A stretch of 64,000 nucleotides of DNA from Caulobacter sp. (GTDB lineage: Bacteria; Pseudomonadota; Alphaproteobacteria; Caulobacterales; Caulobacteraceae), in the NCBI GenBank assembly GCA_016125585.1, contig WGLL01000013.1, positions 62,001 to 126,000 on the forward strand, in the 5' to 3' direction. The position numbers were made by a program, and so were the translations under genes. Under the pieces are notes generated by a model. The model did no database searches. It worked only from the letters and a program-made list of their open reading frames with translations, and was not told where the DNA came from. Below are positions 1 to 9,782 of this stretch, one piece after another. The stretch's first letter is position 1. Every line of letters begins with the position of its first letter.

Positions 1-1215
1 GAAGAAGGCGTAGTCGTCCTTGTACCAGGCATGGACGGCCACCGAGCCGCGCGGCCCGCCCTGGAACGGCGACAGCCAGGCGTCGTCGCCGGCGATGCGC
101 CGCACCTCGATCGGGAAGAAGACGTCCGACCGCTCCTTCTCGATCACCGCCACCACCTCCTTCAACGCCGCCAACTGGGTCTCCGGCGGCAGGTGGTATT
201 CCATCTCATTGAACCGCACCGGTCGCTCGGTCGACAGCAGCTTCCAGCCCTCGTCGACCGCCGTCTCCGGCTTGGTCCCGCCCAGCAGCATCCCCGCCGC
301 GCCCTTCCGCAGGCCGTTGGACCAGCCGAAGGTGTTGCGCAGCATCTTCAGCGCCTCGAGGAAGGCGTCATCCTGGCTGGGCGGCGCCGCCTCGGGCGGA
401 TCATCGGTCTCGTCATGGGTGATGTTGGCCGCCAGACCGGTGAAGGGAATGGCGTAGAATTCGAAGTTGCGGTGCTCCGCCCAGCGTTCCTCGGCCTTCG
501 CCACCGCCTCCTCGAACGGCTCGATCCACACCCGCCGCCGCAGCCGCCGGTTGGGACTGGTGATCAGCCGCGCCTGGGTGATGATCCCCAAGGCGCCCAG
601 GGACACCTTGGCGGCGCTGAACAGGTCGGGCCGATGGTCCGCATCGCACTCGACGGTCCGCCCGTCGGCGGTGATCAGGGTCAGGCCGGCCAGATTGGCG
701 TGGATCGCCGGCAGGGTCTTGCCGGTCCCGTGGGTGCCGGTCGAGATCGCCCCGGCCAGGGACTGCTTGTTGATGTCGGGCAGATTGGCCATCGCCCTGC
801 CCTTCTCGGCCAGCGCCGGACCCAGGGCCCCCAGCCGCGTGCCGGCCCGCACCGTGGCGACGTCGCCATCCCAGCCGATGACCCCGGCCATGGCGTCCAG
901 CGACACCAGAGTCCCGTTGGTGGCGGCCAGGGCGGTGAAGCTGTGCCCCGCCCCGACCGCGCGGATCGGCGCCGGGGCGGCCTTCAGTCCGGCGGCCAGC
1001 TCGCCCTCCTCCTTCGGCGCCAGCCGCTCCGCCGGATAGGCGCTCTGGATGCCCGACCAGTTGCGCCACAGCAGCCGCCCCTGCGGATTGACTGTCGGCG
1101 GCGCCGGGGGCTCGGGCTTGTCGCGGTTGGCGACCACCGCCGCGCCGGAGGCGGCCAGCACCGCCCCGCCCACGCCGGCCGCGCCGATCGTCAGCGCCTT
1201 GCGCCTGGTGACCAT
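1..1215 (-). CDS. FAD-linked D-arabinono-1,4-lactone oxidase family protein, 3' end cut by window
   Basis: Reading the minus strand from the ATG at 1215 gives an open frame that runs off the left edge, so the C-terminus is missing. The N-terminus has a twin-arginine signal (TRRKALTIGAAG) followed by a hydrophobic Ala/Gly stretch, so the protein is probably exported by Tat. An FAD-binding fold of the VAO/lactone oxidase type follows: AVGAGHSFTALAATNG, then SLAGAISTGTHGTGK and SLGALGIITQARLI. These are hallmarks of L-gulono/D-arabinono-lactone oxidases, which oxidise sugar lactones. Its ATG overlaps the stop of the upstream cytochrome c gene (ATGA), so the cytochrome is a plausible electron acceptor (inference). 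The substrate cannot be read from the sequence. Confidence 0.85.
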   Translation of the reverse strand, partial: MVTRRKALTIGAAGVGGAVLAASGAAVVANRDKPEPPAPPTVNPQGRLLWRNWSGIQSAYPAERLAPKEEGELAAGLKAAPAPIRAVGAGHSFTALAATNGTLVSLDAMAGVIGWDGDVATVRAGTRLGALGPALAEKGRAMANLPDINKQSLAGAISTGTHGTGKTLPAIHANLAGLTLITADGRTVECDADHRPDLFSAAKVSLGALGIITQARLITSPNRRLRRRVWIEPFEEAVAKAEERWAEHRNFEFYAIPFTGLAANITHDETDDPPEAAPPSQDDAFLEALKMLRNTFGWSNGLRKGAAGMLLGGTKPETAVDEGWKLLSTERPVRFNEMEYHLPPETQLAALKEVVAVIEKERSDVFFPIEVRRIAGDDAWLSPFQGGPRGSVAVHAWYKDDYAFF

Positions 1216-1571
1216 CAGTCGCCTCCCTGGGTCTGGCCGGACATGAAGCCGATCAGCGCCTGATAGTCCGCCGCCGAACACCCCGCGCACTGCCCGCCCG
1301 CCGGCATGGCGCGATAGCCCTGCACCGTATGCTCCAGCAACACCGGCGCCCCCTGATTCACCCGCGGCGCCCAGGCGGCCCTGTCCCCGGCCAGCGGCGC
1401 GCCGGACCCGGCGACGGTGTGACAGGTCTTGCAGGAGGTCTCATAGAGGCCCGCCAGCCGCGCATCGGACGGCGCCAGGGCGGCGGACTGCGCCGGGGTC
1501 AGCGGTTCAGGCGCCTTGCCGCAGGCGGCGAGGCCCAGCAACAGCAACGCCGGCAACCATCCTCGTCTCAT
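1215..1571 (-). CDS. c-type cytochrome lipoprotein
   Basis: A 118-residue protein with a lipoprotein signal (LLLLGLAACGK; Cys16-17 region as the lipobox) and one heme c attachment motif CKTCH, followed by a Met-containing C-terminal half (YRAMPAGG) that could supply the axial ligand. It is therefore a small monoheme cytochrome anchored in the periplasm. The start has a GGGGGA ribosome site. Its stop overlaps the start of the FAD lactone oxidase, so the two form a translationally coupled pair. A second Cys pair (CAGC) near residue 97 lacks the His of a heme site. Confidence 0.85.
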   Translation of the reverse strand: MRRGWLPALLLLGLAACGKAPEPLTPAQSAALAPSDARLAGLYETSCKTCHTVAGSGAPLAGDRAAWAPRVNQGAPVLLEHTVQGYRAMPAGGQCAGCSAADYQALIGFMSGQTQGGD

Positions 1572-1655
1572 CCCATCCCCCGTGAGCGCGTGAGTCCGCC
1601 CTTCGCGATATCGGACACCAGCGGGCCCAACCTTGCAAGGCCGGCCTCCGGTCTT

Positions 1656-1814
1656 CCTTCTCCCCCTTGGGGGAGAAGGTGGCGCGAAGCGCCGGATGAG
1701 GGGTCGCGCCGGCCTTCAGGGAGTGTAGGAGCCGGCATCCTTGGCGGCCGCCCTTTCCATCAACCCCTCATCCGACCCGCTGCGCGGCCCACCTTCTCCC
1801 CCAAGGGGAGAAGG
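1656..1814. repeat. Inverted pair of class-1 palindromic repeats (CTTCTCCC/GGGAGAAGG type)
   Basis: Two copies of a roughly 50-base element face each other at 1656-1703 and 1764-1814. Each has a hairpin core (CCTTCTCCCC / GGGGAGAAGG) followed by a segment ending GGATGAGGG. The pair fills the space between folD and the cytochrome gene and could act as a terminator for folD. Related copies lie at 10834, 54531 and inside the gene at 57939. Confidence 0.8.
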
Positions 1815-1820
1815 TCTCGG

Positions 1821-2714
1821 CTACGCGATCCCGTTCAGCCGCCTCGCCGCCGTCACCGTGTTCTGCAGCAGGCAGGCGATGGTCATCGGCCCGACCCCGC
1901 CCGGGACCGGCGTGATCCAGCCGGCGACCGCCTTCGCCTCATCGAACGCCACATCCCCGACCAGCCGGGTCTTGCCCTGCGCCGCCTTTTCCGGATCGCG
2001 GGAGGGAAAGCGGGTGATGCCGACGTCGATCACCGCCGCCCCCGGCTTGATCCAGTCGCCGCGCACCATCTCGGCGCGGCCCACCGCGGCGACCAGGATA
2101 TCGGCCTGGCGGCAGATGGCCGGCAGATCGACGGTGCGACTGTGGGCGATCGTCACCGTGCAGTCGGCCGCCAGCAGCAGCTGGGCCATCGGCTTGCCCA
2201 TCAGGTTGGAGCGGCCGATCACCACGGCATGCTTGCCGCGCAGATCGCCCAGCGCGTCCTTCAGCAGCATCATGCAGCCTACCGGCGTGCAGCTGGTCAG
2301 GGCCGGCAGACCGCTGGCCAGGCGCCCGGCGTTGGTCACCGTCAGGCCGTCGACATCCTTGTCCGGCGAGATGCGGGCGACGATGCGGTCTTGGCTGAGG
2401 TGATCCGGCACCGGGAACTGCACGAGAATGCCGTGGATCGCCGGATCGTCATTGAGCCGGTCGATCAGGGCGAACAGCTCCGGCTCGGGCGTGTCGGCGG
2501 CCAACCGGTGCGTTTCCGAATACATCCCGGCGGCGGTCGTCTGCTCGCCCTTGTTGCGCACATAGACCTGACTGGCCGGATCCTCCCCGACCAGCACCAC
2601 GGCGAGACCGGGGGTGACGCCATGATCGGCCTTCAGGGCCGCAACCTCGGCGGCCACTGTCTCACGCAGGCGGGCGGCGAACGCCTTCCCGTCAATGATC
2701 GTGGCTTCGCTCAT
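1821..2714 (-). CDS. folD: Bifunctional methylenetetrahydrofolate dehydrogenase / methenyltetrahydrofolate cyclohydrolase
   Basis: A 297-residue cytosolic enzyme of the one-carbon pathway, interconverting 5,10-methylene-, 5,10-methenyl- and 10-formyl-tetrahydrofolate. The N-terminal catalytic domain shows [12 protein letters not shown] with the catalytic Lys at about residue 55, then [15 protein letters not shown]. The Rossmann part has [18 protein letters not shown] for NADP binding, and the C-terminal signature [18 protein letters not shown] is typical. Length and motif order match standard FolD. The ATG at 2714 has a GGAGAG site. It is a single gene, divergent from the VWA gene and ending at the class-1 repeat pair. 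Confidence 0.97.
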   Translation of the reverse strand: MSEATIIDGKAFAARLRETVAAEVAALKADHGVTPGLAVVLVGEDPASQVYVRNKGEQTTAAGMYSETHRLAADTPEPELFALIDRLNDDPAIHGILVQFPVPDHLSQDRIVARISPDKDVDGLTVTNAGRLASGLPALTSCTPVGCMMLLKDALGDLRGKHAVVIGRSNLMGKPMAQLLLAADCTVTIAHSRTVDLPAICRQADILVAAVGRAEMVRGDWIKPGAAVIDVGITRFPSRDPEKAAQGKTRLVGDVAFDEAKAVAGWITPVPGGVGPMTIACLLQNTVTAARRLNGIA

Positions 2715-2860
2715 GAGGGCTCTCCGCTGATTGGCGTCGCCCTACCCGCTTCGGAGCCGTGAGACAACGGCGGAAGACGGCTCCAAACAGCCCGCCGCAC
2801 TGGACACGCCGTTCATCCCGCCCCATCCTGCGACTTCAAACGCTCGTTCGGACGTCGCCC

Positions 2861-4042
2861 ATGTTCATGAATTTCTTCTCCGAGCTCCGCCAGGCCAAGG
2901 TGCCGGTGACGCTGAAGGAGTATCTGGTGCTGATGGAGGCGCTCGACAAATCGGTCATCGACCGCAGCGTCGAGGATTTCTACTACCTGTCCCGCGCCAC
3001 CTTGGTGAAGGACGAGAAGAACCTCGACAAGTTCGACCGCGTGTTCGGCCATGTCTTCAAGGGCCTGGAGTCGGTGGGCGACGAGGTCACCTCCGAAATC
3101 CCCGCCGACTGGCTGAAGGCCCTGACCGAGAAGTTCCTGACCGACGAGGAAAAGGCCCAGATCGAGGCCATGGGCGGCTTCGAGGAGCTGATGAAGACCC
3201 TGCAGGAGCGGCTTGCCGAACAGAAGAAGCGCCACGAGGGTGGCAACAAGATGATCGGCACCGGCGGCACCAGCCCCTTCGGCGCCAACGGCTACAATCC
3301 CGAAGGGGTGCGCATCGGCCAGGACAAGGGCCGCCACGGCCGGGCCGTGAAGGTCTGGGACAAGCGCGAGTACAAGAACCTCGATGACTCGGTCGAGCTG
3401 GGCACCCGCAACATCAAGGTCGCCCTGCGCCGTCTGCGCAAGTTCGCCCGCGAGGGCGCGCCGGACGAGCTGGATCTGGACGGCACCATCAAGGGCACGT
3501 CACGGAAGGGCTACCTCGACATCGTCATGCGGCCCGAGCGCCGCAACAAGATCAAGGTGCTGATCTTCTTCGACATCGGCGGCTCGATGGACAGCCACAT
3601 CAAGCTCTGCGAGGAGCTGTTCAGCGCGGCGCGGACCGAGTTCAAGAACCTCGAATTCTACTACTTCCACAACTGCCTCTATGAGAGCGTGTGGAAGGAC
3701 AACCGCCGTCGCCAGACCGAGAAGATCAACACCTGGGACGTGCTCCACAAGTTCCCCAGCGACTACAAGGTGATCTTCGTCGGCGACGCCACCATGAGCC
3801 CCTATGAGATCACCTATCCGGGCGGCAGTGTCGAACACTGGAACGAGGAACCGGGCGCCATCTGGATGGACCGCGTCAGCCAGGTCTATCCCAACATCGC
3901 CTGGCTCAATCCCACGCCCGAGCGCCATTGGGACTACACCCAGTCGATCGGGGTGATGAAACAGCTGGTCAATGACCGCATGTATCCCCTGACCATCGAG
4001 GGCCTCGACAAGGCCATGAAGGAACTGGTGCGGGGCCACTAA
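2861..4042 (+). CDS. VWA domain protein, CoxE-like
   Basis: About 393 residues if translation starts at the ATG at 2861 (MFMNFFSELRQAKVP). An in-frame upstream start at 2759 would add a basic, unconserved-looking extension, so it was not chosen. The N-terminal half is helical and charged. The C-terminal half is a von Willebrand A fold with a MIDAS-like sequence FFDIGGSMDSH (Asp238), in which the usual DxSxS reads DxGGS. Proteins of this family normally work with a MoxR-type AAA ATPase in cofactor or complex maturation. No MoxR gene lies next to it here, so the partner is elsewhere or absent. Function is inferred only from the family. Confidence 0.8.
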   Translation: MFMNFFSELRQAKVPVTLKEYLVLMEALDKSVIDRSVEDFYYLSRATLVKDEKNLDKFDRVFGHVFKGLESVGDEVTSEIPADWLKALTEKFLTDEEKAQIEAMGGFEELMKTLQERLAEQKKRHEGGNKMIGTGGTSPFGANGYNPEGVRIGQDKGRHGRAVKVWDKREYKNLDDSVELGTRNIKVALRRLRKFAREGAPDELDLDGTIKGTSRKGYLDIVMRPERRNKIKVLIFFDIGGSMDSHIKLCEELFSAARTEFKNLEFYYFHNCLYESVWKDNRRRQTEKINTWDVLHKFPSDYKVIFVGDATMSPYEITYPGGSVEHWNEEPGAIWMDRVSQVYPNIAWLNPTPERHWDYTQSIGVMKQLVNDRMYPLTIEGLDKAMKELVRGH

Positions 4043-4046
4043 CCCT

Positions 4047-4154
4047 CCCCGCTTCCCCGGCGCAGGCCGGGGCCCAGATCATAGGGCGCTTGCCTGTGGT
4101 CAGGATTCCTGATGGGCGGCTGAACCTGGGCCCCGGCCTTCGCCGGGGAAGCGG
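4047..4154. repeat. Inverted pair of class-2 palindromic repeats (CCCCGGC..AGGCCGGGGCCCAG type)
   Basis: A copy at 4047-4080 (cttccccggcgcaggccggg...) and an inverted copy at 4125-4154 (...ggccttcgccggggaagc). Each is GC-rich and can form a hairpin. They occupy the space after the VWA gene. The same family recurs downstream of ligD. Confidence 0.8.
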
Positions 4155-4246
4155 ACTTTGGCGGCGGGGTCGCGACCCCGTCGCTTGCACCCGCCGTCGA
4201 TTCCCGCGAAGGTCGCCGCGATTTTCAGTCGGGGGCTTGAAGCGTC

Positions 4247-5137
4247 ATGGATGCGAACATGTTGATCCTGGTGTCGGTCGCGGTCGGCGCGGTCGTGGGC
4301 GCCGTGGCGGGCGTCATTATCGCCCGGGTGATGAACCTGCCGGCCGCCCTGACCATCGGCGCCGCGGTGGTGATCGCCGCGGTCGGCGGCGGCGGCGGCT
4401 ACTTCCTCGCCCAGAACGATTTTGTCCCCGCCCAGGAGTTCGCCGCCGCCCGCGAGGCCGCCGAGGCCCTGCCGGACGTCAAGGTGCTCAAGCAGTACTT
4501 CCCGGCCGACTACGCCGCCCTGCAGAACCAGATGGAGGTGGTCAAGGGCGATCGCCTCGGCGTCGCCGGGGTCAACCAGATGGTCCGCGCCACCGCCAAT
4601 GCGGTGATGCAGCGCGAGGCCCGCAAGGCCAACGACGCCAATCTGGTCCGGCTGATGCAGTTGCGCCGCGACAAGGCCGAGGCCCTGCGCCAGAAGAACG
4701 TCGCCTGGTGCTACGACTTCACCCGAAATGCCCGCCTGACCTTCGACCCCAACGCCGTGGTCCCGCCGGAAATGGTCCAGCGCGAGCGCGACATCACCAG
4801 CGACATTCTTCGCCAGGTGGCCACCGATCCTGTGCTCAACGCCCCCGGCGCCGCCGGCGCCAACTCCAACACCGAGGACCGCAGCCTCAAGGCCCAGCAG
4901 CTTCGCTACGGCCAGGTCGAGATCCGCGACAACGTCGCCAAGCGCGCCCGCGCCGGCTTCAGCGAGGACGAGCAGAAGACCATCGTCATGCTCTCCGGCC
5001 GCAGCGTCAGCCTCGACGAAGCCCCCCGCCAGGGCCTGATGTGCCGCTACAGCATCGCCCAGCTGGACGAGACCCTGCAGCTGCCCCCGGAGCAGGCGGC
5101 GATGGTCTATCGCCTGAACCTCGGCAAGGGACTGTAG
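4247..5137 (+). CDS. Uncharacterised membrane-anchored protein
   Basis: 296 residues, not recognised. Two hydrophobic segments lie at the N-terminus (about residues 5-28 and 35-57), the second ending in a [10 protein letters not shown] turn. A long hydrophilic, mainly helical part follows, with charged heptad-like stretches ([28 protein letters not shown]) suggesting a coiled coil. The bulk is likely on one side of the inner membrane. It sits 46 bases upstream of ligD on the same strand and could share its transcript, but nothing in the sequence links it to DNA repair. Two Cys residues in the soluble part (WCYDF and LMCRYS) might pair. Confidence 0.7.
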   Translation: MDANMLILVSVAVGAVVGAVAGVIIARVMNLPAALTIGAAVVIAAVGGGGGYFLAQNDFVPAQEFAAAREAAEALPDVKVLKQYFPADYAALQNQMEVVKGDRLGVAGVNQMVRATANAVMQREARKANDANLVRLMQLRRDKAEALRQKNVAWCYDFTRNARLTFDPNAVVPPEMVQRERDITSDILRQVATDPVLNAPGAAGANSNTEDRSLKAQQLRYGQVEIRDNVAKRARAGFSEDEQKTIVMLSGRSVSLDEAPRQGLMCRYSIAQLDETLQLPPEQAAMVYRLNLGKGL

Positions 5138-5183
5138 CCGGCGTCCCCGGGGAGCCAGCCCCGGCCTGACGCGTTCCCCGCTC

Positions 5184-7835
5184 ATGGCCAGCCGCGATCT
5201 GAAGACCTACGACTCCATGCGCGACTTCGGCGTCACCGCCGAGCCGAGCAGCCAGGCGGCGGTGAAGCCGTCCAAGGCGCTCCGGTTTGTCGTCCAGAAA
5301 CACGCCGCCACCCGCCTGCACTATGACCTGCGGCTGGAATGGGAGGGCGTCTTCCTGTCCTGGGCGGTGACCCGCGGCCCCTCTCCGAACCCGGCCGACA
5401 AGCGCCTGGCGGTGGAGGTCGAGGACCACCCCCTGGCCTATGGCGACTTCGAGGGCGCCATTCCCAAGGGCCAGTATGGCGGCGGCACGGTGATGCTGTG
5501 GGACCGGGGCGTCTGGGCGCCGGAGCCGGGCTTTGACGTGGCCAAGGGGCTCAAGAAGGGCGAGCTCAAGGTGGTCGTCGCCGGAGAGCGGATGAAGGGC
5601 GGCTATGTGCTGGTGCGGTTGCGCGGTGACAAATACGGCGGCAAGCGCAAGAACTGGCTGCTGATCAAGCACCACGACGAGCATGAGGAGGACGGCGATG
5701 GCGAGGCCTGGCTCGAACGCAACGCCACCTCCGTCGCCTCCGGCCGGACGATGGACGAGATCGCCGCCGGCAAGGGCAAGCGCCCCGTTCCCTTCATGAC
5801 CGGCAAGGCCCCCAGGGCTGACGCGGTCTGGCGATCCGGCAAGGCTGGCGCCGACACCGATCCCCCGCCGGACAAAACCGCCAAAGCCCGCAAGGCCCCG
5901 ACGACCAAGGCCAGGGCCCTGAAGACCCTGCCGGACTTCATCGATCCGCAACTCTGCAAGCTGGTCGAGCGGCCGCCCACCGGCGCCGACTGGGCCCATG
6001 AGATCAAGTTCGACGGCTACCGCATGCAGCTGCGCATCTCCGGCGGCAAGGCGGCCTTGCGCACCCGCAAGGGACTCGACTGGTCGGCCAAGTTCCCGGC
6101 CCTCATCGCGGCGGCGAAGGACCTTCCCGACGCCATTATCGACGGCGAGGTGGTGGCGCTGGACGCCGACGGCTCGCCCAGTTTCGCCGGTCTCCAGGCC
6201 GCCCTCTCCGACGGCGCCACCGAAGATCTGATCTTCTTCGCCTTCGACCTGATGGCGGCGGAGGGGGAAGACCTGCGGCCCCTGCCCCTCGCCGAGCGCA
6301 AGCGTCGGCTGCTGGCCCTGCTGCCGGCGGACTCGCCCCGCATCCGCTATGTCGAGCACTTCACCCAGGCTGGCGAGGCGGTGCTCAGTTCCGCCTGCCG
6401 CATGGACCTGGAAGGCATCATCTCCAAGGATATCAAGGCGCCCTACCGGTCGGGACGGTCGTCCAGCTGGACCAAGGCCAAGTGCCGGGCCGGCCATGAG
6501 GTGGTGATCGGCGGCTGGAGCGCCAACGGCTCCGCCTTCCGCTCGCTGATCGCCGGGGTCCACCGCGACGGTAAGCTGGTCCATGTCGGCCGCATCGGCA
6601 CCGGCTTCGGCAAGGATGTGGTCGACAAGCTGCTGCCCAGGCTGAAAGCCCTGAAGACCGACCGCTCGCCCTTCAGCGACCGCGAGGCGCCCAGCCGGGG
6701 CGGCGGGCGAAAGGCCGGCACGGTGCACTGGGTCCGCCCCGAGCTGGTGGCCGAGATCGAGTACGCCGGCTTCACCGCCGACGGCAACATCCGCCAGGCG
6801 GCCTTCAAGGGCCTGCGCGAGGACAAGCCCGCCGCCGAGGTCGAGGCCGAGGCGCCCGCCGCGGCCGAGACCGCCGATCTGGCCGAACCCGAACCCGGCA
6901 AGACCGCCCCGCCGCGCCGCGCCAAGGCGTCCGGTCCCGCCCAGGTGATGGGCGTCCGCATCTCCAGCCCGGACAAGGCCCTGTGGCCAAAGGACGAGGA
7001 CGGCCGGCCGGTCACCAAGCTGGATCTCGCCCGCTATTTCGAGGCCGTCGGCCCCTGGATGATCGATCACATCCGGGGCCGTCCCTGCTCCATCGTCCGC
7101 ACGCCGGACGGCATCGACGGCCAGAGCTTCTTCCAGCGCCACCTGATGAAGGGCGCCTCCAACCTGCTGACCGAGGTGAAGATTTCCGGCGACCGCCAGC
7201 CCTACCTGCAGATCGACCGCGTCGAGGGCCTCGTCGCCGCCGCCCAGAGCGGGGCCACGGAATTCCACCCCTGGAACTGCCAGCCGGACGCCGTCGAGGA
7301 GCCCGGCCGGCTGGTCTTCGACCTCGACCCAGGACCGGGCGTCGCCTTCGACGAGGTCGTCGAGGCCGCGCGCGAGATTCGCGACCGGCTGGAGGATCTG
7401 GGTCTGGTCAGCTTCGCCAAGACCACCGGCGGCAAGGGCCTGCATGTGGTCACGCCGCTCAAGCGGGTGAAGGGCGGTCCGGGCTGGGACGCCGCCAAGG
7501 CCTTCACCCGCGAGGTCTGCGCCCGCATGGCCGCCGACGCCCCGGACCGCTTCCTGATCAAGATGAGCAAGGCCCAGCGCGAGGGCCGCATCTTCCTCGA
7601 CTATCTGCGCAACGACCGGATGAGCACCGCCGTCGCCCCCCTCTCCCCCCGCGCCCGCCCCGGCGCCCCGGTATCGATGCCGCTGAACTGGACCCAGGTC
7701 CGCAAGGGCCTCGACCCGATGCGCTTCACCCTGCGCACCGCGCCCGCCATCGTCGCCGAGATGACCGCCTGGCAGGACTACAAGGACGGTGAACGCTCCC
7801 TGGCGGCGGCCATCAAGCGGCTGGGCAAACCCTAA
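5184..7835 (+). CDS. ligD: DNA ligase D (phosphoesterase-ligase-polymerase)
   Basis: An 883-residue non-homologous end-joining enzyme with all three domains in the order phosphoesterase, ligase, polymerase. The N-terminal phosphoesterase (about residues 30-190) shows [15 protein letters not shown] and [20 protein letters not shown]. The ATP-dependent ligase has its nucleotidyl-lysine in EIKFDGYR (Lys275) and a C-terminal OB region near residues 430-560. An acidic Ala/Pro linker precedes the primase-polymerase, whose metal-binding pair is VFDLDPGPG (Asp713, Asp715), followed by KGLHVVTPL. It ligates and remodels double-strand break ends bridged by Ku, whose gene lies convergently 258 bases away. 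Length and motifs look intact. Confidence 0.97.
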   Translation: MASRDLKTYDSMRDFGVTAEPSSQAAVKPSKALRFVVQKHAATRLHYDLRLEWEGVFLSWAVTRGPSPNPADKRLAVEVEDHPLAYGDFEGAIPKGQYGGGTVMLWDRGVWAPEPGFDVAKGLKKGELKVVVAGERMKGGYVLVRLRGDKYGGKRKNWLLIKHHDEHEEDGDGEAWLERNATSVASGRTMDEIAAGKGKRPVPFMTGKAPRADAVWRSGKAGADTDPPPDKTAKARKAPTTKARALKTLPDFIDPQLCKLVERPPTGADWAHEIKFDGYRMQLRISGGKAALRTRKGLDWSAKFPALIAAAKDLPDAIIDGEVVALDADGSPSFAGLQAALSDGATEDLIFFAFDLMAAEGEDLRPLPLAERKRRLLALLPADSPRIRYVEHFTQAGEAVLSSACRMDLEGIISKDIKAPYRSGRSSSWTKAKCRAGHEVVIGGWSANGSAFRSLIAGVHRDGKLVHVGRIGTGFGKDVVDKLLPRLKALKTDRSPFSDREAPSRGGGRKAGTVHWVRPELVAEIEYAGFTADGNIRQAAFKGLREDKPAAEVEAEAPAAAETADLAEPEPGKTAPPRRAKASGPAQVMGVRISSPDKALWPKDEDGRPVTKLDLARYFEAVGPWMIDHIRGRPCSIVRTPDGIDGQSFFQRHLMKGASNLLTEVKISGDRQPYLQIDRVEGLVAAAQSGATEFHPWNCQPDAVEEPGRLVFDLDPGPGVAFDEVVEAAREIRDRLEDLGLVSFAKTTGGKGLHVVTPLKRVKGGPGWDAAKAFTREVCARMAADAPDRFLIKMSKAQREGRIFLDYLRNDRMSTAVAPLSPRARPGAPVSMPLNWTQVRKGLDPMRFTLRTAPAIVAEMTAWQDYKDGERSLAAAIKRLGKP

Positions 7836-8057
7836 CCCGCCTACCCGGCGACCCGAAGGGCGGCGCCAGCCAAAGCCGGGGCCCAGATTCACCCACAGAT
7901 TTTGAAAGACGGTCCACGGTCCCACGGCCTGACAGCTTGCCGCCCCCACGCCGCCTCCCCGGCGCAGGCCGGGGCCCAGATTCACCCACTGACCTCGAAA
8001 GTCCGTCCAGATCTCATACCCAAAAGGTCTGGGCCCCGGCCTTCGCCGGGGAAGCGG
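7836..8057. repeat. Cluster of class-2 palindromic repeats between ligD and ku
   Basis: Three repeat copies fill the 258-base space between the convergent ligD and ku genes: 7843-7896 (diverged), 7950-7990, and an inverted copy at 8027-8056. The first two also share about 40 bases of flank (gcccagattcaccca, then a segment ending near ggtcca/gtccag), so part of this region is a direct duplication of roughly 95 bases. A bidirectional terminator role is plausible. Confidence 0.75.
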
Positions 8058-8093
8058 AAGGGGTGGGACGGCCCCAATTGACCAGAACTCGAA

Positions 8094-8915
8094 CTAAGCC
8101 CGCTTCTTCGCCGGCGCCTTCCTGCCGGCCGCCGCCTTGCCCTTCCCCCCCAGGCTCTTCTTCAGCGCCTCCATCAGATCCACGACATTGGTGTCGTCCG
8201 GCTCGGCGGCCTTGACCTTGCGGCCCTTGCCCTTCTTCTTCTCGGCGATCAGCGCCCGCAGCGCATCCTCGTAGCGGTCGTTGAACTGCGACGGGTCGAA
8301 GTCGCCGGCCTTCTGCTCGATGATCTTCTCGGCGATGGCCACCATCTCCCCGTCGCCCTTGTGGGCCGGGATGTCGTCGAAGAAGTCGTCGCTGTCGCGC
8401 ACCTCGTCGGCGCTGCGCAGCGACCAGCAGACCAGCCCCCTGCCCCGCGGCTCGATCCCCAGCAGCCGCTCGCGCTGGTGCATCACCAGCCGGGCCAGGG
8501 CGATCTTCTTGGTCTTGCCCATGGCGTCGCGGATCACCGAAAAGGCGTCCAGCGCCAGCTTGCCGTCGGGCACGAGGAAATAGGGATTGTCCCAGTAGAG
8601 CCGGTCGATGTCGGCCGCGTCGACGAACCGCTCGATGTCGATGGTCTTGGTGCTCTCCAGCCGCACCTCGTCGATCTCGTCCTGGGTCAGGACGATGTAG
8701 CTGTCCTTCTCATACTCGAAGCCCTTGACCAGATCGCCGCGCTCGACCGCCCCGACCTCCGGGTCGGTGGGGATCATGCGGATGCGGTTGTGGGTGTCCT
8801 TGTGCAGAAGGTTGAAATGCACCGCGTCCCCCGACTGGGTGGCGGTGTAGAGCGCCACCGGACAGGTGACGAGCGACAGGCGCAGATGCCCCTGCCAGGT
8901 AGGTCGCGCGGCCAT
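8094..8915 (-). CDS. ku: Non-homologous end joining protein Ku
   Basis: 273 residues from the ATG at 8915, which has an AGGAG site eight bases upstream. An open frame extends further upstream to 9224 but has no such site and no Ku similarity. The protein opens with RPTWQGHLRLSLVTCPVALY and contains FNLLHKDTHNRIRMI, GFEYEKDSYIVLTQDEID and LARLVMHQRERL, all typical of bacterial Ku. The C-terminal tail is Lys/Ala-rich (GRKAPAKKRA), as in Ku proteins that bind DNA and LigD through the tail. Homodimeric Ku rings thread onto broken ends and recruit LigD, the convergent neighbour. Confidence 0.97.
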   Translation of the reverse strand: MAARPTWQGHLRLSLVTCPVALYTATQSGDAVHFNLLHKDTHNRIRMIPTDPEVGAVERGDLVKGFEYEKDSYIVLTQDEIDEVRLESTKTIDIERFVDAADIDRLYWDNPYFLVPDGKLALDAFSVIRDAMGKTKKIALARLVMHQRERLLGIEPRGRGLVCWSLRSADEVRDSDDFFDDIPAHKGDGEMVAIAEKIIEQKAGDFDPSQFNDRYEDALRALIAEKKKGKGRKVKAAEPDDTNVVDLMEALKKSLGGKGKAAAGRKAPAKKRA

Positions 8916-8980
8916 GAGAATCTCCTGTTCGCGGAGTCCAACGCGGGCCGGGCCGGGGCGGTTGCCGCGCCGGCGTTTAG

Positions 8981-8991
8981 AACGGTTGTTT
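8981..8991 (+). promoter_or_regulatory. Candidate PsrA/TetR-type operator AACGGTTGTTT
   Basis: The core AACGGTTGTTT lies in the divergent space between ku and the TetR gene, about 67 bases before the TetR start. The same AACGNTTGTTT core occurs upstream of both acyl-CoA dehydrogenase operons in this window. The half-sites here (GAAC-N4-GTTT) are a diverged form of CAAAC-N4-GTTTG. Its position fits autoregulation by the TetR protein; this is inference. Confidence 0.45.
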
Positions 8992-9057
8992 ATCCCGGCT
9001 TGCCAAGCGCCCCCGCACCCGCAATGCTCCGTTTCCGGAAGGGAAGGGTAAAAAGTC

Positions 9058-9717
9058 GTGAGTCTGGACGAAACCGCGCAAGAGACGCCGGGGCCCGAGG
9101 CCGAAGCCGCCACCAAACACATGGTGTTCAACGCCGCCGAGCGCCTGTTCGCCCTCAACGGCTTCCAGAACGTCTCGGTGCGCGACATCACCGCCGAGGC
9201 CGGGGTCAACCTGGCCAGCGTCAACTACCACTTCGGCTCCAAGGACGCCCTGCTGTTCGAGATCTTCCGCCGGCGCACCGCCGAGCTGAACCGCGAACGC
9301 GCCCGCATGCTGCATGAGGCCAACGACCGTCACGGCGGCAAGCCGCCGGTGCGCGAGATCCTCACTGCCCTGATCGCCCCGCCGCTGCGCTGGCTGGACC
9401 CGGCCCATGAGCATCGCATCTCGCTGCAGTTCCTGATCCGCGCCCGCAGCGAGGGCACCGCCGCCATCCGCGAGGTGCTGGGCACCGACGTCTCCCACCT
9501 GCGCCGCTTCTCCGACGCCCTGCTGGCCGCCTGCCCGGCCCTGCAGCCCGACGAGGTCTACTGGCGCCTGCACTTCGTGCTCGGCATGATCCACCAGAAC
9601 CGCTTCATGGAGCTGGACCGGCTGCACGTCCTGTCCGAGGGCCTGACCCGCGAGGACGACATCGCCGGGCTGCAGGCCCGCATGCTGGACTTCGCCGTCA
9701 AGGGCTTCGAGGTCTGA
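9058..9717 (+). CDS. TetR family regulator, PsrA/AefR-like
   Basis: 219 residues from a GTG preceded by GGAAGGG. The N-terminal helix-turn-helix (about residues 22-68) contains AAERLFALNGFQNVSVRDI, AGVNLASVNYHFGSKDALL and a long second domain for ligand binding. The C-terminal part (LHFVLGMIHQNRFMELDRL) resembles that of PsrA-like regulators, which sense long-chain acyl compounds and repress beta-oxidation genes in Pseudomonas. The assignment to that subgroup is my reading of sequence style plus the shared operator-like motifs, not an alignment. Monocistronic; divergent from ku and convergent with coq4. Confidence 0.85.
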   Translation: MSLDETAQETPGPEAEAATKHMVFNAAERLFALNGFQNVSVRDITAEAGVNLASVNYHFGSKDALLFEIFRRRTAELNRERARMLHEANDRHGGKPPVREILTALIAPPLRWLDPAHEHRISLQFLIRARSEGTAAIREVLGTDVSHLRRFSDALLAACPALQPDEVYWRLHFVLGMIHQNRFMELDRLHVLSEGLTREDDIAGLQARMLDFAVKGFEV

Positions 9718-9782
9718 TCCCCCCGTCATCCTGAGCAGCCTGCGCGGCGGGCGCGTCGAGGGACGCCCCCGATCCGGCGTCT

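Noticed and set aside
5007..7985. A 992-codon minus-strand open frame opposite ligD
   Set aside because: It is the shadow of ligD, whose three domains and active residues are unmistakable. The reverse translation is Gly/Ala/Arg-rich without motifs.
8916..9224. N-terminal extension of Ku
   Set aside because: The frame is open upstream of 8915, but the ATG at 8915 has an AGGAG site and starts the conserved Ku sequence; the extension overlaps the regulatory region and the tetR gene.
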